Source: Bacillota bacterium (lineage in GTDB: Bacteria > Bacillota_I > Bacilli_A > RF39 > UBA660). Taken from it: 64,000 nucleotides of DNA. The DNA lies in NCBI GenBank assembly GCA_003524085.1, contig DOEC01000021.1, positions 62,001 to 126,000 of the forward strand, given 5' to 3'. The translations under genes were made by a program, and so were the position numbers. The notes below the pieces were generated by a model that was not told where the DNA came from, ran no database searches, and was given only the letters and a program-made list of their open reading frames with translations. This document shows, one piece after another, positions 60,452 through 64,000 of this stretch (its first letter is position 1; each line of letters opens with the position of its first letter).

Positions 60452-60892
60452 ATGAAATTAAATAAAAATGGATGGGGATTGTTAGAGTTTTTCATATTCT
60501 TAGGAATATTTATATTTTGCTTACTTGCCAGTGCTTTTGCGCTTAGAAAAGTTGGGTTGTTAGATGAAAACTGGAATTTTAGTTTCTATCACGATCAAAA
60601 ACCAACTCCACAAGAAAAAACAGATTATAGTGAAGTAGAAGAAAATATGGTTAGTGCTTCAAAAAAATATATAAATGACTTTTATAATAACCAACTAGGA
60701 CTCGATACTCTTCATATTAAAGTTAGTTCATTAGTTGAAAATAACTATATGAGTGAGATAACTGATAAAGATGGAAAGTGTTCGGGATACATTTCTGTTT
60801 ATGTAGATGATAACGGGGCTAATGTTTATAAACCATATTTAAAATGTAAAAGTTATACTACAAGTGGTTATGTTGAAAGGCATGATGGATAA
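60452..60892 (+). CDS. Type IV pilin-like protein
   Basis: A 146-residue protein with a convincing prepilin N-terminus: KLNKNG followed by WGLLEFFIFLGIFIF, so Gly at -1 and Glu at +5 of the mature form, then a hydrophobic helix. The exposed part has the usual layout of Firmicutes pseudopilins: ASKKYINDF, VSSLVENNYMSEI and two Cys (GKCSGYISVYVDD, YLKCKSY). No pilus machinery is encoded next to it; the Tad cluster lies 26 kb away. GAGGGA precedes the ATG. The stop overlaps the start of the next gene. Confidence 0.75.
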   Translation: MKLNKNGWGLLEFFIFLGIFIFCLLASAFALRKVGLLDENWNFSFYHDQKPTPQEKTDYSEVEENMVSASKKYINDFYNNQLGLDTLHIKVSSLVENNYMSEITDKDGKCSGYISVYVDDNGANVYKPYLKCKSYTTSGYVERHDG

Positions 60893-61218
60893 TGAGTAAT
60901 AAAGTAATAGTTTTGTGGGGGTCAATAATTGTTTTCTTAGTTTGTGTAATATTTGTAATCGGAACATTTTATCAAAATGAGATAAAGTATATTACACTTA
61001 AAGAAGAAGTTAAAACTAGTGCAAAAGAATATATTAATAAGCACGAAGTAACTTATCCATTTAAAATTACTACTGAAGAGTTAGAAAGTTTAGGATATCT
61101 TGACGAACTTAGAATTGAAGATAAAGTATGTATAGCTGATGTAACTGTAACTAAAAAGTGGATTTTTAAAAAATACAAAATAGATTTTACTTGTATAACT
61201 AAAGAGAAGACTAAATAG
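60892..61218 (+). CDS. Pilin-like partner protein
   Basis: A 108-residue protein with an N-terminal membrane helix (residues 5-27) and a short outer part with SAKEYINKHEV, TEELESLGYLDEL and two Cys (KVCIADVTV, DFTCITK). The order helix, KEYIN, a YL-containing segment, Cys-strand-Cys matches the preceding pilin-like protein, so the two are paralogues. It lacks the Gly/Glu prepilin site, so it may stay membrane-bound. Start overlaps the upstream stop by one base. Confidence 0.7.
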   Translation: MSNKVIVLWGSIIVFLVCVIFVIGTFYQNEIKYITLKEEVKTSAKEYINKHEVTYPFKITTEELESLGYLDELRIEDKVCIADVTVTKKWIFKKYKIDFTCITKEKTK

Positions 61219-61232
61219 AAAGTCTTTTTTTT
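61207..61232 (+). terminator. Terminator after the pilin-like pair
   Basis: AAGACT (61207-61212) and AGTCTT (61221-61226) with the stop codon TAG (61216-61218) in the loop; T-run follows. Confidence 0.75.
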
Positions 61233-61241
61233 ATTGCTGTT

Positions 61242-61305
61242 TTTACACGAAAAATGTAAAATTTTGTGTCAAATTTTGTGTAAAGTCAAAATAAAAAAAG
61301 ACTTT
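61242..61305 (+). repeat. Short direct and inverted repeats upstream of the DUF1016 gene
   Basis: AAATTTTGTGT occurs twice with a 12-bp period (61259-61269, 61271-61281). TTTACAC (61242-61248) is inverted as GTGTAAA (61278-61284), and AAAGTC (61282-61287) as GACTTT (61300-61305). This could be regulatory or simply AT-rich coincidence. No clear promoter is seen. Confidence 0.45.
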
Positions 61306-61346
61306 TGGTGATTTTTATCGAATAAATATATTAGGAGGGAAAAATT

Positions 61347-62255
61347 ATGAAAGACAATTATTTAGAAAATATAAGGAATGAAATAATAAATGGTAATGCT
61401 AAAGTAGTAGCTAAGAATTATCAGATAAATAATGTAAAACTTACAATGAATTACAATATTGGTAAGGAACTAGCAGAAGCTGGTAAACATTACGGAGAAG
61501 GAATAGTTAAAAAATATGCTAAAGAGTTGACCAATGAATTTGGTACAAATTATGGTATTACAAATTTAAAATACATGAGATTATTCTATAGCTTTATTAA
61601 AAAAGGTCATGCAATGCATGACGAATTATCTTGGAATCACTATAAGATATTAATTTCTTTAAAAAATGACAACGAAATCAATTATTATATTAATATTTCT
61701 ATAAGAGATAATTTAAGTTATAGGAAATTAGCTGAAAGAATAAGAAGTGATGAATATGGTAGGCTCTCAATTGAAGCAAAAGAGAGCCTTCAAAACAAAG
61801 AAAAACTTTCATTAGTCCAAAGCATACCCAGTCCAATAGTGTTGATGCCTAATAAAAGTTATGAAGTTTATACTGAAAAAATATTACAAGAAATTATTTA
61901 TGAAAACTTAGATAGCTTTATGAAACAATTAGGTGGCGGATACACTTATATGGGTAGAGAATATAAACTTAACATTGGAGACAAAAAGAACTATATAGAC
62001 TACCTATTTTATAATGTGGTTGATAGTAGATATTGTGTAGTAGAAATAAAAGCAAGAGCGTATAGAAAAACTGACTATGGTCAAATAAAAACATATATGA
62101 ATTATATTGACGAACACTTAAAAAATATAACTCAAAATAATACAATTGGAATAATTATAACAAAATCAGTAAATAAGTTTGAAGCTCATTATGTAAAAGA
62201 TAATCAAGTAACTATAGTAGAATTCAAAATAAATAAAGTTGTAGAAGTTAGTTAG
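61347..62255 (+). CDS. DUF1016/YhcG-type PD-(D/E)xK nuclease
   Basis: A 302-residue protein of the YhcG family. The N-terminal part (YNIGKELAEAGKHYGEGIVK, GITNLKYMRLFYSF, LSWNHYKILISL) is the DUF1016 DNA-binding helical domain; the C-terminal part has the nuclease-fold pattern IDYLFYN, CVVEIKARAYRKTDYGQI. Such proteins occur near mobile and restriction genes and their role is not settled. GGAGGGA precedes the ATG. A decayed copy of its own N-terminal half follows 12 bases after the stop, pointing to a tandem duplication. Confidence 0.9.
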   Translation: MKDNYLENIRNEIINGNAKVVAKNYQINNVKLTMNYNIGKELAEAGKHYGEGIVKKYAKELTNEFGTNYGITNLKYMRLFYSFIKKGHAMHDELSWNHYKILISLKNDNEINYYINISIRDNLSYRKLAERIRSDEYGRLSIEAKESLQNKEKLSLVQSIPSPIVLMPNKSYEVYTEKILQEIIYENLDSFMKQLGGGYTYMGREYKLNIGDKKNYIDYLFYNVVDSRYCVVEIKARAYRKTDYGQIKTYMNYIDEHLKNITQNNTIGIIITKSVNKFEAHYVKDNQVTIVEFKINKVVEVS

Positions 62256-62267
62256 GAGGAAAAACTT

Positions 62268-62608
62268 ATGGAAGAAAAATATTTAGAGAATATAAGAAGT
62301 TATATTATAAGTGAACAAACAAGAACTATATTAACAAATTAGAAACAAATTACAATTTTGGAAAGAAACTATTAGAAACTGGTAAACACTACGTAGAAGG
62401 CATAGTTAAAAAGTATGCATGTATTTTAACCAAGGAATTTGGAAGTGGATATAAGGAAAAAGATTTATATAAAATGCAACAATTTTATTTATTAATTCAA
62501 AAATTCGCCCCACTGGAGCGACAATTTACACAGAGTTATTATTTAAAAATTTTAGCATTAATGTACTTTATTGGAAAGAAAAAAGTGACAAGTACTATTA
62601 GAAAATAA
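62268..62608 (+). pseudogene. Decayed duplicate of the DUF1016 gene (N-terminal part)
   Basis: ATG at 62268 with GGAGG in front starts EEKYLENIRSYII, a close match to the start of the intact gene, but a TAG at 62340-62342 ends it after 24 codons. In the -1 frame the homology resumes: YNFGKKLLETGKHYVEGIVK, KDLYKMQQFYLLIQ, then LALMYFIGKKK, ending at 62606-62608. The C-terminal nuclease part is missing. It is a frameshifted, truncated relic. Confidence 0.85.
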
Positions 62609-62639
62609 TAAGAAAAAGTTCCATTTTTTAGGTCTTTGT

Positions 62640-62647
62640 CATATATT
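62640..62647 (+). promoter_or_regulatory. Possible sigma-E-type -10 of cotE
   Basis: CATATATT matches seven of eight positions of the B. subtilis sigma-E -10 (CATACAnT), 18 bases before the cotE start. The -35 side is poor. Speculative, but cotE is sigma-E-dependent in Bacillus. Confidence 0.3.
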
Positions 62648-62664
62648 AATAATGGGTGAAGTTA

Positions 62665-63198
62665 ATGTTTAAAGAGATAGTGACAAAAGCAGTTATTGGA
62701 AAAGGTAAAAAGACGTTTAGAAATACATATGAATTATTTACTACAGATAAAATAAGTACAGTATTAGGCTGCTGGGTAATAAATCATACAATGAGTGGAG
62801 TGAGTGAAAACGGAAAAGTTAAAATAACAGGCAGCTTTGATGTAAATATTTGGTATAGTTATGACGATAATACAAAAACAAATGTGGATGCTAGAAAAAT
62901 ATCTTATACAGAACTAGTAAATGTAAGACTTAACAATGATCAAGTTTTAACTAATAATTCAGAAATACTAGTAACAAGTTTAAAGAACCCTACTGTAGTT
63001 GATGTGAAGAGTAGTAATAACAAGATAATTTATGAAATAGAGAAAACTCTAGGTATTGAAATAATAGGCGATACTAAAGTAAGAGTACAAATAATGGATA
63101 ACAATTTTGAAGACTTTGATATAATAGAAGACGTGCCAACAAACGAAGAAATAAATAATATAGTAGATCATGAAATTAAAGAAGATTACCTTATGTAA
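62665..63198 (+). CDS. cotE: Outer spore coat morphogenetic protein CotE
   Basis: A 177-residue protein matching CotE along its length: FKEIVTKAVIGKGKK at the start, STVLGCWVINHTMSG, then GSFDVNIWYSYDDNTKT and an acidic C-terminus. CotE assembles the outer coat of Bacillus spores. Its presence means this lineage makes, or recently made, coated endospores. The start at 62665 is preferred over GTG 62656, with GGGTGAAG in front, and fits the B. subtilis N-terminus. The stop lies near a bulged terminator hairpin. Confidence 0.92.
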   Translation: MFKEIVTKAVIGKGKKTFRNTYELFTTDKISTVLGCWVINHTMSGVSENGKVKITGSFDVNIWYSYDDNTKTNVDARKISYTELVNVRLNNDQVLTNNSEILVTSLKNPTVVDVKSSNNKIIYEIEKTLGIEIIGDTKVRVQIMDNNFEDFDIIEDVPTNEEINNIVDHEIKEDYLM

Positions 63199-63205
63199 CT
63201 TCTTT
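63178..63205 (+). terminator. Terminator overlapping the end of cotE
   Basis: AAAGAAGATTAC (63178-63189) and GTAACTTCTTT (63195-63205) pair with one bulged base, then T's; the stop TAA (63196-63198) is within the right arm. Confidence 0.7.
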
Positions 63206-63211
63206 TTTCAA

Positions 63212-63240
63212 TTGCAAAACACGCTTATATCTAGTATAAT
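63212..63240 (+). promoter_or_regulatory. Promoter of engB
   Basis: TTGCAA (63212-63217), a 17-bp spacer and TATAAT (63235-63240). Confidence 0.75.
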
Positions 63241-63266
63241 ACTATTAGAAGGAGAAAAAGAATTTT

Positions 63267-63851
63267 ATGAATTTTGATAAAATAGAGTTAACTAGTGTTG
63301 CTGTTAGAACTACGCAGTATCCAACTGATAACAAGCCTGAATTTTTAATCGTTGGTAGAAGTAATGTTGGTAAAAGTAGTTTTATTAATACACTAGTTAA
63401 TAGAAAGAATCTAGCACGTACAAGTGCTAAACCTGGTAAAACTCAAACACTAAACTTCTATAATATAGATGATTTATGTTATTTAGTTGATGTACCAGGG
63501 TATGGCTATGCAGCAGTAAGTAATAAAAAACAAGAAAAGTTTGGACTTATGATAGAAGAATATATTATGAATAGACCTAACTTAAAACACGTATTTTTAC
63601 TAGTAGATTATAGACATAAACCAACAGATAATGATCTTATAATGTATGATTTTCTAAAATATTATAACTTACCTGTAACAGTAGTCTGTACTAAATATGA
63701 TAAAATAAAGAAAAGTCAAAAAGAAAAACAAAATAAGTTAATAGAAAATACTATTGATTTAGCACTAGGTGATGAAATTATATATTTTAGTAAGATAACT
63801 AAAGTAGGAAGAGATAAAATAATTAAAGTGATGGAAAGTAAATTAGATTAA
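63267..63851 (+). CDS. engB: Ribosome biogenesis GTPase EngB/YsxC
   Basis: A 194-residue GTPase of the TrmE-Era-EngA-EngB family, needed for late assembly of the 50S subunit. G1 is GRSNVGKSS (residues 30-38), G3 is DVPGYGYA, and VVCTKYDKI is G4. KPGKTQTLNFY is the switch I region typical of EngB. Full length. GAAGGAG precedes the ATG. The next gene starts 17 bases after its stop and is probably co-transcribed. Confidence 0.96.
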   Translation: MNFDKIELTSVAVRTTQYPTDNKPEFLIVGRSNVGKSSFINTLVNRKNLARTSAKPGKTQTLNFYNIDDLCYLVDVPGYGYAAVSNKKQEKFGLMIEEYIMNRPNLKHVFLLVDYRHKPTDNDLIMYDFLKYYNLPVTVVCTKYDKIKKSQKEKQNKLIENTIDLALGDEIIYFSKITKVGRDKIIKVMESKLD

Positions 63852-63867
63852 ATTTTTTGGAGGGTTT

Positions 63868-64000
63868 ATGGTAAATAATATAGGTGTATTTAAAGATTTC
63901 AATGATGATAGTATAAAAAGTGTGTTTAAAACAGAGAAGAATGAGATTATAGAAATGACTTTAATTCAAAATAAAGAGTATGAAGACGTAATATGTGTTC
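63868..64000 (+). CDS. Start of a gene running off the window, possibly radical-SAM methyltransferase-like
   Basis: Forty-four codons after a GGAGGG ribosome site. The pattern FKTEKNEIIEMTLIQNKEY then VICV resembles the segment just before the CxxxCxxC motif of RlmN/Cfr-like enzymes, but the diagnostic cysteines would lie beyond the window, so the family is only a guess. Confidence 0.45.
   Translation, partial: MVNNIGVFKDFNDDSIKSVFKTEKNEIIEMTLIQNKEYEDVICV

Noticed and set aside
1..64000. Mycoplasma-type genetic code (TGA as Trp)
   Set aside because: TGA ends genes in ATGA overlaps (for example 29244-29246 and 45847-45849) and Trp codons are TGG throughout.

Overview
The window is chromosomal DNA of a visibly AT-rich, low-GC Gram-positive bacterium of the Firmicutes/Bacilli type. 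Shine-Dalgarno sites are strong (GGAGG), promoters are near-consensus sigma-A (repeatedly TTGAYA, a 17-bp gap, then TATAAT), TGA is used as a stop and Trp is TGG, so this is not the Mycoplasma code. SpoVS, a CotE-like spore coat protein and a SigH-like factor next to rlmB suggest an endospore-former or a recent descendant of one. No taxon can be named from the sequence alone; it resembles genomes of uncultured gut Bacilli.

Layout. 1-9300: a truncated gene end, tRNA-Leu(CAA), a coiled-coil protein, gltX with tRNA-Glu(CTC) directly behind it, metG, a CofE-like ligase, and two minus-strand lipid-type genes (a UgtP/MGDG-synthase-like glycosyltransferase and a BtaA-like protein). 9470-34460: a 25-kb surface-machine cluster. 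34560-38540: a TPR-like protein, a 5'-truncated gene, a zinc-ribbon PrsW protease, a membrane protein with an AT-hook/histone-H1-like tail, and spoVS. 38560-53480: housekeeping (uvrA, lgt, trxB, rlmB, sigH, a DUF1015 gene, an RNase J-family gene, nifS/iscS-thiI) with a DUF4143 ATPase and a Fic gene, each flanked by a tandem repeat array. 53500-57700: a second Fic-like gene and a secreted-peptide/ABC-transporter cassette. 57700-64000: HD hydrolase, topA, two pilin-like genes, a DUF1016 nuclease with a decayed copy, cotE, engB and the start of another gene.

The most remarkable region is 9473-34458. It joins a nearly complete Tad-type pilus set (CpaB, TadA, TadB, TadC, small pilin, TadE-like proteins, a TadZ-like protein) to a type IV secretion core (VirB2-like hairpins, VirB6/TrbL, PrgI/VirB3-like, a VirB4 split into two genes, and a cell-wall protein fusing SpoIID and C39 domains). 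In between lie a serpin, a copper-amine-oxidase-N-domain protein and a 1221-residue Cys-rich secreted protein. There is no relaxase, coupling protein, integrase or prepilin peptidase here, so it does not look like a conjugative element. I infer a dedicated cell-surface or contact apparatus. Many of its genes carry their own consensus promoters, several of them nested inside the hairpin that ends the gene before.

Other points of note are an RNase J paralogue lacking several metal ligands, the AT-hook membrane protein, two tandem repeat arrays (5 x 21-23 bp and 3 x 40 bp), and a pervasive design in which stop codons lie inside the intrinsic terminator hairpin.
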